Assembly (NCBI GenBank): GCA_020633335.1 | Contig: JACKDU010000006.1 | Coordinates: 496,001 to 560,000 of the forward strand | From: Myxococcales bacterium | Lineage (GTDB): Bacteria > Myxococcota_A > Polyangia > Nannocystales > Nannocystaceae | DNA: 64,000 nt | Direction of reading: 5' to 3' | Shown: piece by piece, positions 23,624 through 33,057 of the stretch | How the letters are laid out: each line of letters starts with the position of its first letter | Position numbering within the stretch: the first letter of the stretch is position 1 | Notes under the pieces: model-generated | Databases searched by the model: none | Seen by the model: only the letters and a program-made list of their open reading frames with translations | Told to the model about the DNA's origin: nothing | Made by a program: the position numbers and the translations under genes

Positions 23624-24733
23624 TCACGGGGTCGCCGCGATCGGCAGGCTGCGGCGACGGCGGGGCGCGTCGGCGGCGGGCGCCCGCCCGAGCTGCCCGC
23701 AGGCGGCCATCGCCTCGTCCCCGCGCGTCCGGCGGATCGCCGTCGCCACCCCGCGCCGCCGCAGCTCCGCCTGGAACTCGAGGACGTGGGCGTCGCTCGG
23801 CCGCCGCAGCTCGCTCCCCGGGTGGGGGTTGAAGGCGATCAGGTTGACCTTGCAGGCGATGCCGCGCAGGAGGCCCGCGAGGCGCTCGATGTCGTCGGCC
23901 TGGTCGTTGATCCCGGCGAGGAGGACGTACTCGATGACGATCCGATCGCGCGCCCGCAGCGGGAAGCGGCGGAGCGCGCCGAGGAGCGCGGCCAGCGGGT
24001 ACTTGCGGTTGACCGGCATCAGCCAGTCGCGGACCGCGTCGGTGGTCGCGTTGAGGCTGACCGCGAGGCGGGCCGGCGACTCGGCGCCGAGGCGCTCGAT
24101 CGCCGGCACCAGGCCGGAGGTCGAGACCGTGACCCGTCGGGACGAGAGGTCGAGGCCCTCGGGATCGCAGAGCGTGTGGGTCGCCGGGATCACCGCGTCC
24201 GGGTTGTGGAGGGGCTCGCCCATCCCCATGAAGACGACGTTCGAGATCGGCCGCGCGTCGCCGAAGAGGCGGCGGGCGATCACCACCTGATCGACGATCT
24301 CGGCGGTCGAGAGGTCGCCGCGGAGGCCGAGCTTGGCGGTCAGGCAGAAGTGGCAGCCCATCGCGCAGCCGATCTGGCTCGAGATGCAGAGGGTCGCTCG
24401 CCGATCGCCGGGGATCAGCACCGACTCGATGAGCGCGCCGTCATCGGTCCGAAAGACCAGCTTGCGGGTGCCGTCGGCGGCCTCCCGGACCTCGTCGAGG
24501 GTCAGCGCGTCGACCCGCGCCTCGTCGGCGAGGCGGCGGCGGAGCTCGGGGTCGACGCCCGGGAGCTCAGCGAGGTCGGCGAGGCGGTGGCGGTAGAGGC
24601 CCGCCCAGATCCGGGCGGCGGCCTGCGGCGAGCCGCCGCGGGCGTCGACCCAGGCGCGCAGCGCCTCGCGGCTCAGGCCCTTGAGGAGGATCCGGCCGTC
24701 GGCGTCGCGCGCGGGTGGTCGCTCTCCGCCCAT
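23624..24733 (-). CDS. rlmN: 23S rRNA (adenine2503-C2)/tRNA methyltransferase RlmN
   Basis: 369 residues. It is a radical-SAM methyltransferase with the cluster motif CxxxCxxC (Cys123, Cys127, Cys130 in CAMGCHFC), and VVFMGMGEPLHNPDAV, STSGLVPAIERL, LAVSLNATTD and NLIAFNPHPGS. The C-terminal Cys that takes the methyl adduct is in GDEAMAACGQLG. It methylates C2 of A2503 in 23S rRNA and A37 of some tRNAs. The C-terminal tail is Arg/Ala-rich and slightly long. Confidence 0.96.
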   Translation of the reverse strand: MGGERPPARDADGRILLKGLSREALRAWVDARGGSPQAAARIWAGLYRHRLADLAELPGVDPELRRRLADEARVDALTLDEVREAADGTRKLVFRTDDGALIESVLIPGDRRATLCISSQIGCAMGCHFCLTAKLGLRGDLSTAEIVDQVVIARRLFGDARPISNVVFMGMGEPLHNPDAVIPATHTLCDPEGLDLSSRRVTVSTSGLVPAIERLGAESPARLAVSLNATTDAVRDWLMPVNRKYPLAALLGALRRFPLRARDRIVIEYVLLAGINDQADDIERLAGLLRGIACKVNLIAFNPHPGSELRRPSDAHVLEFQAELRRRGVATAIRRTRGDEAMAACGQLGRAPAADAPRRRRSLPIAATP

Positions 24734-24780
24734 CGACGCGGGACTCTAGTGCCCCGCCGGGGAAATCGCCACGGCGATCG

Positions 24781-25692
24781 TCAGCCGCCGTCGAAGCGTC
24801 GCCCCAGCCAGCCGGCGATCGCCTCCCAGAGCGGCGCCGAGGCGGGATCCGTGACGATCCCCATGTGCGTGGGCGCGAGCGCCCGGAGGCCGGCGGGGGC
24901 GCTGGGGTGGCCGAGGTGCCAGACCTCGCGGCCCGGGATCCCGGCGCTCAGGCGGAGGGCGGAGGCCGGGCTCGCGTAGAGGCGGTCGCCCTCGCTGACC
25001 ACGTGGAGGAAGGGCGCGCGGATCCGGGGGAGGAGCGCCTCGTAGTCGTGCGCGCCGTCCAGCGAGGTCCAGCGGCCGCTGGCGATCCAGGCGGTCGACG
25101 AGCGCCAGTAGAGGAGGGCCTCGTCGTTCGAGCCGATCCGGAGGCGGCGGACCGGGAGGTAGCCAGCGCGGGCGGCGACCCGTGAGGTGCCGGCGATCAG
25201 CGCCCGCTTGAGGAGGCGGCGGGTCCACGAGGGCTCCCGCCGCGGGCTCCAGATGTCCATCGCCAGGCCGACGTGGGCGGCGATCGGCGCGTCCGGGTGC
25301 ATGGCGAGCCAGGCGAGCGAGGTGTGGGCGAAGAGCGAGTGACCGACCAGGCCGATCGGCGCGCCCTCGGCGATCCCGCGCGCGAGCTCGACGAGGACGC
25401 CGGTGTCGTCGACGATCGCGTCGTAGCCCCAGCGCCCGCCGGCGGCCGCCCGCGGGCCCGATTCGCCGTGGCCGCGGAGATCGGGGAGGAGCACCCGAAC
25501 GCCGTGATCGAGGAGCGCGCGGACGAGGGAGGGCCGCTCGCCGCGATAGAGCGTCCGGCGATCGACCATCATCGCGTGGCCGGCGATCACCAGACCGCGG
25601 GCTTCGCGAGCGACCGGCCGGAGATCGAGGACGCTGAGCTCCCAGCCGTCGGCCGCGCGGATCCGCCGCTCGTGGACCTCGCCGCTCGCCAT
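24781..25692 (-). CDS. Alpha/beta hydrolase
   Basis: 303 residues from the ATG at 25692 (a GTG lies one codon before). The strand pattern LVIAGHAMMVDRRTL gives the oxyanion region and LLPDLRGHGESG the next block. The nucleophile elbow is GLVGHSLFAHTS (Ser ~122). A late Asp is in SEGDRLYASPAS and a His in PTHMGIVTDP. The His after GHAM and the absence of a signal peptide suggest a cytosolic esterase or thioesterase. It sits 20 bp upstream of the methyltransferase's stop, in the same direction, so an operon with it is likely. Confidence 0.87.
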   Translation of the reverse strand: MASGEVHERRIRAADGWELSVLDLRPVAREARGLVIAGHAMMVDRRTLYRGERPSLVRALLDHGVRVLLPDLRGHGESGPRAAAGGRWGYDAIVDDTGVLVELARGIAEGAPIGLVGHSLFAHTSLAWLAMHPDAPIAAHVGLAMDIWSPRREPSWTRRLLKRALIAGTSRVAARAGYLPVRRLRIGSNDEALLYWRSSTAWIASGRWTSLDGAHDYEALLPRIRAPFLHVVSEGDRLYASPASALRLSAGIPGREVWHLGHPSAPAGLRALAPTHMGIVTDPASAPLWEAIAGWLGRRFDGG

Positions 25693-25714
25693 CACCGCCT
25701 CGCCTCCGAGCGAG

Positions 25715-26518
25715 CTAGCGCCGCCGCCCCCAGAAGAGGATCAGCGAGCCCCGCCGGTAGGTCTCGAGGTCACCGATCCCGTGGGCGTCGAAGATCCCGA
25801 GGAGCTCGGACTCGTGGAAGACCCGGGCGTCCGACACCTTCTCAAAGACCTCCTCGATGAGCTGGAGCGGGCCGCCCTCCTGGTGGGCGAAGGTGCTGGC
25901 GATGAAGCCACCGCCGGGGCGGAGGACCCGACCGATCTCGGCGGCCGCGGCGTTGGGATCGGGCCACACGTGGAGGGCCGCGCCGGCGTGGATCCCGTCG
26001 ACGCTGCCGCTGCGCAGCGGCAGGCGGGCGACGTCGGCCCGGACCAGCGGGAGGTCGTCGATCCCCTCGCGGGCGAGGGTCGCCGCGAATTCGCGGAGCA
26101 TCGCCAGCGACCAGTCGACGCCGTAGATCCGGGCGTGGCGGCGGCTGCGGTGGAGGTGGAGGGCGGCGTGGCCGGGGCCGCAGCTCAAATCGACGACCAC
26201 CCCGCCGGCCGCCGGCGCGAGCGCCCGATCGACGAATTCGAGCTCCTCGGCGAGGTCGTGGGGGCGGCCGCCGGCGACCGCGGTGAAGAGCGGCCGCCAG
26301 TAGCGCTGGTAGACCCGGGCGAGGAGGCGCGAGTGCATCAGCCAGGGGCCGAGGCCGCGGGTGGCGACCTGCGGCTCGCGGATGAAGTCGACGAGGGGCC
26401 CCTGCGGGCTCCGCTCGCCGACCGCGCGCCGGCACCCCGCGCACTCGAGGAGGAGGCCGGCGGGGCGGAGCTCGCCGAGGCAGGTCGGGCAGACGAGCTC
26501 AGGGGGGAGGTCGGTCAC
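25715..26518 (-). CDS. Class I SAM-dependent methyltransferase with zinc ribbon
   Basis: 267 residues from a GTG. The N-terminus has a Cys4 zinc-ribbon pattern (CPTC ... CAGC, residues ~10-33). The methyltransferase fold follows with motif I VVVDLSCGPGHAALHL, the acidic turn IYGVDWS, LPLRSGSVDGIHAGAALHVW (motif IV region) and RVLRPGGGFIAST. The pattern is that of the UbiE/arsenite-type group (Methyltransf_11). It has the usual single-domain length plus the ribbon. The substrate is unknown. Confidence 0.9.
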   Translation of the reverse strand: MTDLPPELVCPTCLGELRPAGLLLECAGCRRAVGERSPQGPLVDFIREPQVATRGLGPWLMHSRLLARVYQRYWRPLFTAVAGGRPHDLAEELEFVDRALAPAAGGVVVDLSCGPGHAALHLHRSRRHARIYGVDWSLAMLREFAATLAREGIDDLPLVRADVARLPLRSGSVDGIHAGAALHVWPDPNAAAAEIGRVLRPGGGFIASTFAHQEGGPLQLIEEVFEKVSDARVFHESELLGIFDAHGIGDLETYRRGSLILFWGRRR

Positions 26519-26603
26519 GGCGGCGGCATCATAGCCCCGGCCGGCCGCGACTTCGCCCGCGAAATTTCCCTGCCTGGGCCCGCACAGACCTGCTCCGGCC
26601 CGC

Positions 26604-28988
26604 TCAGGGCGGCGCCCTGCGGAGCGGCGGCAGGGTCCCGTGTCCCCGCGAGCCCCGGCGCCGCCGCTGCTTGCGACGCCGCCGCGGCGTCCGCCTCGAC
26701 GTCAGCGCCGCGACGCTCGGCAGCACCGTGATCGCCGCCAGCGCGGCCATCGCGATCCCGAGGACCGCGACCTGCCCGATCCCCCGCAGCCCACCTGACT
26801 CTGCGACCAGGAAGGCCGCGAAGCCGACCATCGTCGTCGCCGTCGCCGCGAGGATCGCCCCGCCGGTGTCGCGGACGCCCGCGACGATCTCGGCGTGGGT
26901 GCGGGCGCGGCGGAGGCGGTCCATGAGGTAGACCCCGTTGTCGACCCCGAGGCCGAGGATCGCCGGCAGGATCGGCACGTTGAGCACCGAGTAGCGGACG
27001 CCGATCACCCCCATCACCGCGCTCATCCACCAGAACGCGAGCGCCAGCGGGACCAGCGTCAGCAGCGTGCGGGTGAGCGAGCGGAGCTGCCAGAAGACGA
27101 GGGCGATGATCAGGACCAGCGACATCCCGAGGATCACCGGCGCCTCGTCGCGCATGAGCTGGTAGATCGTCGCGTTGACCGTGGTCTCGCCGACGAAGAC
27201 CAGGCCGTCGACGGCGTCGGTGTAGGTCGTGGTCTCGGCGATGAAGCGGACGCCGTCGAGGATCTCGCCGGGGTCGAAGCTCATGTAGGCGACCAGCGCG
27301 AAGCGCCCGTCCTGGCCGCGGACCTTGCGGAGCACCTGCGCCGGGAGGTCGTCGAGGGTGAAGGGCTGGGCCGCGAGCATGCGCTGGAGGAGGCGGGCGT
27401 CGCGGGCCGACATCAGGTCGTCGTCGCCGGGCTCCTCGGGGTTGGCGAGGCGATCGAGCGCGCGCTCGGGGAGGCTCTCCTCGAGCTCCTCGATCGCCGC
27501 CCGCCGGGCCGCGAGGTCGATCTTCGCTGGTGGCAGGAGATCGGTGGGGCCGACCAGCGAGGCGACCAGGCTCTCGCCGGCCTCGAGGCGCGCCTGGTGC
27601 CGCGGGCGGGCGGCCGCGAGGATCCGCCGCGACTCCTCGAGGTCGTCGACGAGGAGGTAGGCGGTCGCCAGCGGCTGATCAAAGATCGACTCGACGAGCG
27701 CGCGGTCGCGCTCCGACAGCGCGCGATCCTCGGTCGCCATCAGGCTCCGGGCGTTGCGCTCGAATTCGACCCGCCGCACCCCCTGGAAGGCGGCGAGCGT
27801 GAGGACGACGGTGACCGCGAAGACCGTCCCCGGGCGCCGCAGCAGGAGGCTCGCCCAGCGCCCGCGGCCCGGGGCGTCGGGCGCCCGCTTTGGCTCCTTG
27901 ATCCCGAGGAGGCGGAGGATCGCCGGGTAGACCGTGATCATCGCCAGCAGGCAGAGGAGGAGGCCGAGGCCGGCGATCAGCCCGAACTCGCGGAAGGCGG
28001 GGAAGCTCGAGGTCGCCATCACCCCGAAGGTGCCGGCGGTGGTGGTCGCGGCGATCACCAGGGGGCCGATGAGCCCGCGGAAGGAGCGGCGGATCGCCTC
28101 GTCCGGCCCGTGCGCCGCGAGCTCGCCGCGGATCCGCGAGAGGAGGTGGATCCCCGCGTCGATGCCGATCCCCATCAGCACCGTCGTGATCATCGAGGTC
28201 ACCAGGTTGAGGCGGCCGAGGAGGAGCTGGGTCAGGCCCATCGACCAGGCGACCCCGCAGGCGAGCGGGATCAGCAGGGTGATCACCGCGCGGAATGACC
28301 GAAAGACCAGGAAGAGGATCAGGAGGACGCCGAGCGCCCCGGCGGCGCCGGAGCGGACGATGTCGCGGCGGATCGCGGCGGTCGCCCGGGCCTGGGTCGG
28401 GTAGGGGCCGTTCGGGCGGACGTCGAGGCCGGCGCCCTGCCAGGGGCCGGGGCGGGCGAGCACCGCCTGGCTCTTGGCCTCGACCTCGGCGACCAGGGCG
28501 CTGGCGAAGCGGGCGTCGCTCGCGGGTCGCCGCGCGGTCGCCAGGATCACCTGGGCGTCGATCCCCTCGCGCTCGTAGTAGTCCTCGAAGCCGGTGCGCT
28601 CGACCGCCTGCGCGCGGCGGGCCTCGACGAGCCTGCGGAGGCGCTCCGGCGCCCGCGGATCGGCGGGCTCGAGGCAGGCGTCGGGGGCGGCCGAGCAGAG
28701 CTCGTAGTGCTCCCAGGCCTCGACGTGCTCCCGCAGATCGTCGAACTCCTCCTCGGTCAGGTAGTAGAGCGCGTGGTCGATGAAGAAGTCGGACTGGAGG
28801 CGGTAGTCGACGTCGACCAGGCGCTCGGAGGCGGCGAGCTCGGGGACCAGCGCCTCGACGTAGGCGTGGCGGATCTCGGGGGTCCCGCCCTCGACGATGA
28901 TCCGCAGGCTGTCGGTGACGCCGAAGCTCTCCTCGAGCGCGTGGAGCGAGCGGATCACCGGGTGGTCGACCGGCAGGAGCGAGCGCAT
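26604..28988 (-). CDS. RND/MMPL superfamily exporter (N-terminus probably extends upstream)
   Basis: 794 residues from the first ATG. It has two repeats, each with a large periplasmic loop and a helix bundle, and the conserved motifs GIGIDAGIHL and GLGVDNGVYL with the proton-relay Asp. Such proteins move lipids or hydrophobic compounds across the inner membrane. At the ATG, the usual first TM helix is missing. The same frame upstream (to about 29135 and beyond) encodes WIDVVVARHRWIVALAALL and then the sequence leading into ETD-MRSLLP, an excellent first helix, but it contains no ATG, GTG or TTG. A CTG (29126) or ATT (29135) start, or a base error, must be considered. The C-terminal tail is very Arg-rich. 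Confidence 0.88.
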   Translation of the reverse strand: MRSLLPVDHPVIRSLHALEESFGVTDSLRIIVEGGTPEIRHAYVEALVPELAASERLVDVDYRLQSDFFIDHALYYLTEEEFDDLREHVEAWEHYELCSAAPDACLEPADPRAPERLRRLVEARRAQAVERTGFEDYYEREGIDAQVILATARRPASDARFASALVAEVEAKSQAVLARPGPWQGAGLDVRPNGPYPTQARATAAIRRDIVRSGAAGALGVLLILFLVFRSFRAVITLLIPLACGVAWSMGLTQLLLGRLNLVTSMITTVLMGIGIDAGIHLLSRIRGELAAHGPDEAIRRSFRGLIGPLVIAATTTAGTFGVMATSSFPAFREFGLIAGLGLLLCLLAMITVYPAILRLLGIKEPKRAPDAPGRGRWASLLLRRPGTVFAVTVVLTLAAFQGVRRVEFERNARSLMATEDRALSERDRALVESIFDQPLATAYLLVDDLEESRRILAAARPRHQARLEAGESLVASLVGPTDLLPPAKIDLAARRAAIEELEESLPERALDRLANPEEPGDDDLMSARDARLLQRMLAAQPFTLDDLPAQVLRKVRGQDGRFALVAYMSFDPGEILDGVRFIAETTTYTDAVDGLVFVGETTVNATIYQLMRDEAPVILGMSLVLIIALVFWQLRSLTRTLLTLVPLALAFWWMSAVMGVIGVRYSVLNVPILPAILGLGVDNGVYLMDRLRRARTHAEIVAGVRDTGGAILAATATTMVGFAAFLVAESGGLRGIGQVAVLGIAMAALAAITVLPSVAALTSRRTPRRRRKQRRRRGSRGHGTLPPLRRAPP

Positions 28989-29190
28989 GTCGGTCTCGAC
29001 CGAGAGCCGGCTGGCGAGGGCGATCGACGCCGCGGTCAGGAGCGCCGCGAGGGCGACGATCCAGCGGTGCCGGGCGACGACGACGTCGATCCAGCGCTCG
29101 GCGAAGCGGGTGAGGGAGAGGCGCAGGCGGCGAATCTCGCCCGAGCGGCGGCCGCCGTCAAAAAGAGCGAGCGCGCGGCGTCTGGGCTGG

Positions 29191-29499
29191 CTAGCGGACG
29201 ACGGTGTAGCCGAGCTTCTCGATCGCCGCCGCGATCGCGTCGACCGACGCCCGCTCGGGGTCGTGGCGGACCTCGACCGACGCGGCCTTGTGGTCGGCGC
29301 GGGCGCTCAGCACCCCGTCGACCTTGGCGAGCTCGGCGGCGATCGCCTCCTCGCAGGAGCCGCAGACCATCCCCTCGACGTGGAGCTGGGTGGTGACGGC
29401 CGCGGCCGCGTCGATCGGCGCGGGCCCGCAGGCGAGGAGCGGGGCCGCCGCCGCGAGCGTGATCGCGGCGACGAGGGCGCGGGCGAGGGGGGAGCGCAT
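29191..29499 (-). CDS. Lipoprotein carrying a heavy-metal-associated (HMA) domain
   Basis: 102 residues from the ATG at 29499. The signal peptide ends in LLAC (Cys ~24), so the protein should be lipid-anchored outside the cytoplasm. The remainder is one HMA domain with the metal-binding GMVCGSCEEAI (CxxC) and the closing EKLGYTVVR. Cytosolic HMA proteins deliver copper to P-type ATPases, whereas a lipid-anchored one is closer to MerP-like periplasmic carriers. It is between the exporter and the PASTA gene on the same strand. Confidence 0.88.
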   Translation of the reverse strand: MRSPLARALVAAITLAAAAPLLACGPAPIDAAAAVTTQLHVEGMVCGSCEEAIAAELAKVDGVLSARADHKAASVEVRHDPERASVDAIAAAIEKLGYTVVR

Positions 29500-29513
29500 G
29501 GCCCGAGTGTGGA

Positions 29514-30302
29514 TCAGTTCGGGGCGACGACCACCAGGCTGACCTCGGTGCCGAAGGGCACCTTGTCGCCGGCGGCCGGCTCCTGGCGGAGGACGTAGCC
29601 CTCGCCGTGCTCGGCGTGCTCGACCCGGCGGACCTGACCGAGCTCGAGGCCGGCCTCCTGGAGCGTGCTCTTGGCGGTCCGCAGGTACTTGCCGGTGAGC
29701 TTGGGGACCTCGAGCATCGGCAGGCTGGCGATCGTCAGCTTGACGTCGGAGCCGGTGGCCATCCGCGAGTTCGGCTTGGGGTCCTGATCGAGGACCGTGC
29801 CCGGGGTCTTGTTCGAGTCCTGCGGGATCGGGGCCGGGACCTCGAAGCCGAGGGCCTCGAGCTCCTTGGTCGCCTCCTCGAGGCTCTTGCCGACGACGCT
29901 CGGGATCCGGACGTCGTCCTTGCCCTTGGCGGTGACCACCCGGATCTCGCGGTTGACCAGCATGGTCCCGGGCGGCGGGAGCTGCTCGATGATCTCGCCG
30001 GGGCGCTTGTCCTCGGCCTCGCGCTGCTCGTCCTCGATGATGACGATCCCCTGGGCGCTGGCGAGTGAGCGGGCCTTCTTGGCGGTGATCCCCCGGTAGT
30101 CGGGGGCCGGGATCGGCTGCGGCGCCTGGGCGGCGGGCTCGGTCGGGGCCGCCGGCTGCTGGATCACGACCGGCTGGGGCGTCGGCGCGACCTGGTTGGC
30201 GGGCACCAGCCCGTTCATCTTCATGATCTGCGGACCCATCAGGATCTGGACCAGCACGGCCACGATCAGCGAGATCAGGAACATCTTGACGGTATCGTTC
30301 AT
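29514..30302 (-). CDS. Membrane-anchored protein with three PASTA domains
   Basis: 262 residues from the ATG at 30302. A TM helix (~7-25, FLISLIVAVLVQILMG) and a Pro/Gln/Ala-rich linker lead to three ~65-residue PASTA repeats: DYRGITAKKARSLA..., RIPSVVGKSLEEATKEL... with GTVLDQDPKPNSRM, and VPKLTGKYLRTAKSTL... with VLRQEPAAGDKV. PASTA domains bind peptidoglycan fragments on bacterial kinases and PBPs. Here no kinase or PBP domain is attached, so it may be a free cell-wall sensor or spacer. It is divergent from preT, with 158 bp between the starts. Confidence 0.92.
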   Translation of the reverse strand: MNDTVKMFLISLIVAVLVQILMGPQIMKMNGLVPANQVAPTPQPVVIQQPAAPTEPAAQAPQPIPAPDYRGITAKKARSLASAQGIVIIEDEQREAEDKRPGEIIEQLPPPGTMLVNREIRVVTAKGKDDVRIPSVVGKSLEEATKELEALGFEVPAPIPQDSNKTPGTVLDQDPKPNSRMATGSDVKLTIASLPMLEVPKLTGKYLRTAKSTLQEAGLELGQVRRVEHAEHGEGYVLRQEPAAGDKVPFGTEVSLVVVAPN

Positions 30303-30460
30303 GGTCGTCCCGGAGGGCTGGGCCCGCGGAGGGGCGCCGGGAGCATACCGCGGCGGCGGGGCGTTGGGGTAGGGCCCGCGCGCCGCCGCGGACACGTCTG
30401 CGATCGGGCAAAAATCGCCCGCGCTCGCCGGCCTGGTGATATTCTCCGGCCTTCCTGCCG

Positions 30461-31774
30461 ATGCCCAAGCTGCCAGCAACGCGCTCCGAGGCCGTCTTTG
30501 CCGACGCGAAACCGGCGTATACACCGGTTCAGGCGCTGACCGAGGCCAACCGCTGCCTCTACTGCGCCGACGCGCCGTGCGTCCAGGCCTGCCCCACCGC
30601 GATCAACATCCCCGAGTTCATCCGCAAGATCGCCACCGGCAACCTCCGCGGATCGGCCCGGACGATCTTCGACGCCAACATCTTCGGGATGAGCTGCGCC
30701 CGGGTCTGCCCGGTCGAGGTCCTCTGCGTCGGCAAGTGCGTCTACAACGAGATGGACGTGCCGCCGATCCAGATCGGCAAGCTCCAGCGCTACGCGACCG
30801 ACGCGGCCTACGCCGACGGCGAGCGCTTCGCCGAGGCGGGCCCCGACACCGGCAAGAAGGTCGCCCTCCTCGGCGGCGGGCCGGCCTCGCTCGCGGCCGC
30901 CCACGAGCTCCGCCGCCAGGGCCACGCCTGCACGATCTTCGAGCAGGGCGATCGCCTCGGCGGCCTCAGCAGCAGCGGCGTCGCCCCCTACAAGATGAAG
31001 GCCGACCGCGCCCTCGAGGAGGTCGAGTGGGTCCTCGGGATCGGCGGCGTCGAGCTCCGCTGCGGGGTCCGGGTCGGCGTCGACGTCACGGTCGACCAGC
31101 TCCTCGCCGACTTCGACGCGGTCTTCATCGGCGTCGGCCTCGGCCCCGATCGCCTCTTCCACCTCGACGGGGCCGAGCTCGCGGGGATCCGCGGGGCGGT
31201 CGACTGGATCGCCGAGATGAAGACCGCCAAGGTCCCCTGCGAGGGGATCCAGCGGGCGATCGTGATCGGCGGGGGCAACACCGCGGTCGACGCGGTCCGC
31301 GAGCTCCTCGGCCTCGGGATCCCCGAGGTGACGATGGCCTACCGCGGCGGCGAGGACGAGATGAGCGGCTACGAGCACGAGTGGGCGGCCGCCAAGGTCG
31401 CGGGGGCGCGGGCCGCCTTCCGGGTCCAGCCGATCGCCTACGAGGGCGAGGAGGGGGCCGTGCGCGCGGTCCGGATGCTCCGCCTCGACGCCGCCCGCCG
31501 GCCGCTGCCGGGGACCGAGCATTCGATGCCGGCCGAGCTCGTCCTCCTGGCGATCGGTCAGTCGCGCCTCGGCGAGCTCTTCGCCGGGGTGCAGGGCGTC
31601 ACCCTCGACCACGGGAAGGTCGTCGTCGATCACGACGGCGCGACCCAGCACCCCAAGATCTTCGCCGGGGGCGACTGCGCCAACGGCGGCAAGGAGGTCG
31701 TCAACGCGGTCGCCGAGGGCAAGCGGGCCGCGCAGGCGATCGACCGACTCCTCCGCGGAGGGAAGGCCTCGTGA
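30461..31774 (+). CDS. preT: NAD-dependent dihydropyrimidine dehydrogenase, subunit PreT
   Basis: 437 residues. The N-terminal Fe-S region has CLYCADAPCVQACPTAINIP and CARVCPVEVLCVGKC. FAD- and NAD-binding folds follow (ALLGGGPASLAAAHELRRQG, VIGGGNTAVDAV), with GDCANGGKEVVNAVAEGKRAA near the end. It is homologous to the N-terminal half of mammalian DPD and passes electrons from NAD(P)H to PreA, which reduces uracil and thymine. The gene overlaps preA by GTGA. TATTCT (30440-30445) lies 15 nt before the ATG as a probable -10, giving a short leader. Confidence 0.95.
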   Translation: MPKLPATRSEAVFADAKPAYTPVQALTEANRCLYCADAPCVQACPTAINIPEFIRKIATGNLRGSARTIFDANIFGMSCARVCPVEVLCVGKCVYNEMDVPPIQIGKLQRYATDAAYADGERFAEAGPDTGKKVALLGGGPASLAAAHELRRQGHACTIFEQGDRLGGLSSSGVAPYKMKADRALEEVEWVLGIGGVELRCGVRVGVDVTVDQLLADFDAVFIGVGLGPDRLFHLDGAELAGIRGAVDWIAEMKTAKVPCEGIQRAIVIGGGNTAVDAVRELLGLGIPEVTMAYRGGEDEMSGYEHEWAAAKVAGARAAFRVQPIAYEGEEGAVRAVRMLRLDAARRPLPGTEHSMPAELVLLAIGQSRLGELFAGVQGVTLDHGKVVVDHDGATQHPKIFAGGDCANGGKEVVNAVAEGKRAAQAIDRLLRGGKAS

Positions 31775-33057
31775 GCACCAAGATCTCGCCCGACCTCACC
31801 GCCAATTGCGCGGGCATCGTCACCCCCAACCCCTTCTGGCTGGCCTCGGCGCCGCCGACCAACTCCGGCGACCAGATCATGCGGGCCTTCGACGCCGGCT
31901 GGGGCGGCGCCGTCTGGAAGACCCTCGGGCAGCCGATCCAGAACGTCTCGAGCCGCTTCGGCGGCCTCCACTACCGCGGCACCCGGGGGATCGGCTTCAA
32001 CAACATCGAGCTGATCACCGACCGCCCGCTCGAGACCAACCTCCGCGAGATCGCCGAGGTCAAGCGCCGCTACCCGAAGCACGGCGTGATCGTCTCGCTG
32101 ATGGTCGAGACCCGCGAGGAGTGGAAGGACCTGATCAAGCGCTCGATCGACGCCGGCGCCGACGGCCTCGAGCTCAACTTCGGCTGCCCCCACGGGATGT
32201 GCGAGCGCGGGATGGGCTCGGCCGTCGGTCAGGAGCCGCGCCTCAACGAGACGATCACCGCCTGGGCGGCCGAGTACTCGACGGTCCCGGTCCTGGTGAA
32301 GCTGACCCCGAACGTCGACGACATCGTCCCCCACGGGATCGCGGCCAAGCGCGGCGGGGCCGACGGCGTCTCGCTGATCAACACGATCAAGAGCATCATC
32401 GGCGTCAACATCGATCGGATGGTCCCCGAGCCGCGGGTCGCCTCGCGCTCGACCAACGGCGGCTACTGCGGGCCGGCGGTCAAGCCGATCGCCCTCCACA
32501 TGGTCGGCGCCCTCGCCCGCGAGGAGAGCTTCGGCCTGCCGATCTCCGGGATCGGCGGGATCTCGAATTGGCGCGACGCGGTCGAGTTCATCCTCCTCGG
32601 CGCGTCGTCGGTCCAGGTCTGCACCGAGGTGATGCTCCGCGGCTACCGGGTGGTCGAGGACATGATCGAGGGGCTCACCGAGTACATGCGCGAGCACGGC
32701 TTCGAGCGCCTCGATCAGATGATCGGCCGGGCGGTCCCGGGCTTCAGCGAGTGGGGAGACCTCGACCTCAACTACGAGACCGTCGCCAAGATCGACCCGG
32801 TGAGCTGCATCGGCTGCCAGGCCTGCGTGGTCGCCTGCCACGACGGCGCCCACCAGTGCATCCACCCGCCGAAGGAGGGCCGGGTGCCGGTGGTCGACGA
32901 GAGCGAGTGCGTCGGCTGCAACCTCTGCCAGATCGTCTGCCCGGTCCCGGGCTGCATCACGATGGCCGAGGTCGACAACGGCTTCGAGCCGGCGACCTGG
33001 AACGAGTTCTGCGCCGGCGAGGCGACCCTGCGTCCGAAGAAGGGCGTCCACGAGTAG
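31771..33057 (+). CDS. preA: NAD-dependent dihydropyrimidine dehydrogenase, catalytic subunit PreA
   Basis: 428 residues from the GTG at 31771. It has an FMN-binding TIM barrel of the dihydroorotate dehydrogenase type (TPNPFWLASAPPTNSGDQIM, GLELNFGCPHGMCERGMG, PVLVKLTPNVDDI, GIGGISNWRDAVEFILLGAS). A 2x[4Fe-4S] ferredoxin end follows (CIGCQACVVAC, CVGCNLCQIVCPVPGC). It reduces uracil/thymine to the 5,6-dihydro forms, the first step of the reductive pathway. The remaining enzymes are encoded at 36.8-42.1 kb. Confidence 0.96.
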   Translation: MSTKISPDLTANCAGIVTPNPFWLASAPPTNSGDQIMRAFDAGWGGAVWKTLGQPIQNVSSRFGGLHYRGTRGIGFNNIELITDRPLETNLREIAEVKRRYPKHGVIVSLMVETREEWKDLIKRSIDAGADGLELNFGCPHGMCERGMGSAVGQEPRLNETITAWAAEYSTVPVLVKLTPNVDDIVPHGIAAKRGGADGVSLINTIKSIIGVNIDRMVPEPRVASRSTNGGYCGPAVKPIALHMVGALAREESFGLPISGIGGISNWRDAVEFILLGASSVQVCTEVMLRGYRVVEDMIEGLTEYMREHGFERLDQMIGRAVPGFSEWGDLDLNYETVAKIDPVSCIGCQACVVACHDGAHQCIHPPKEGRVPVVDESECVGCNLCQIVCPVPGCITMAEVDNGFEPATWNEFCAGEATLRPKKGVHE

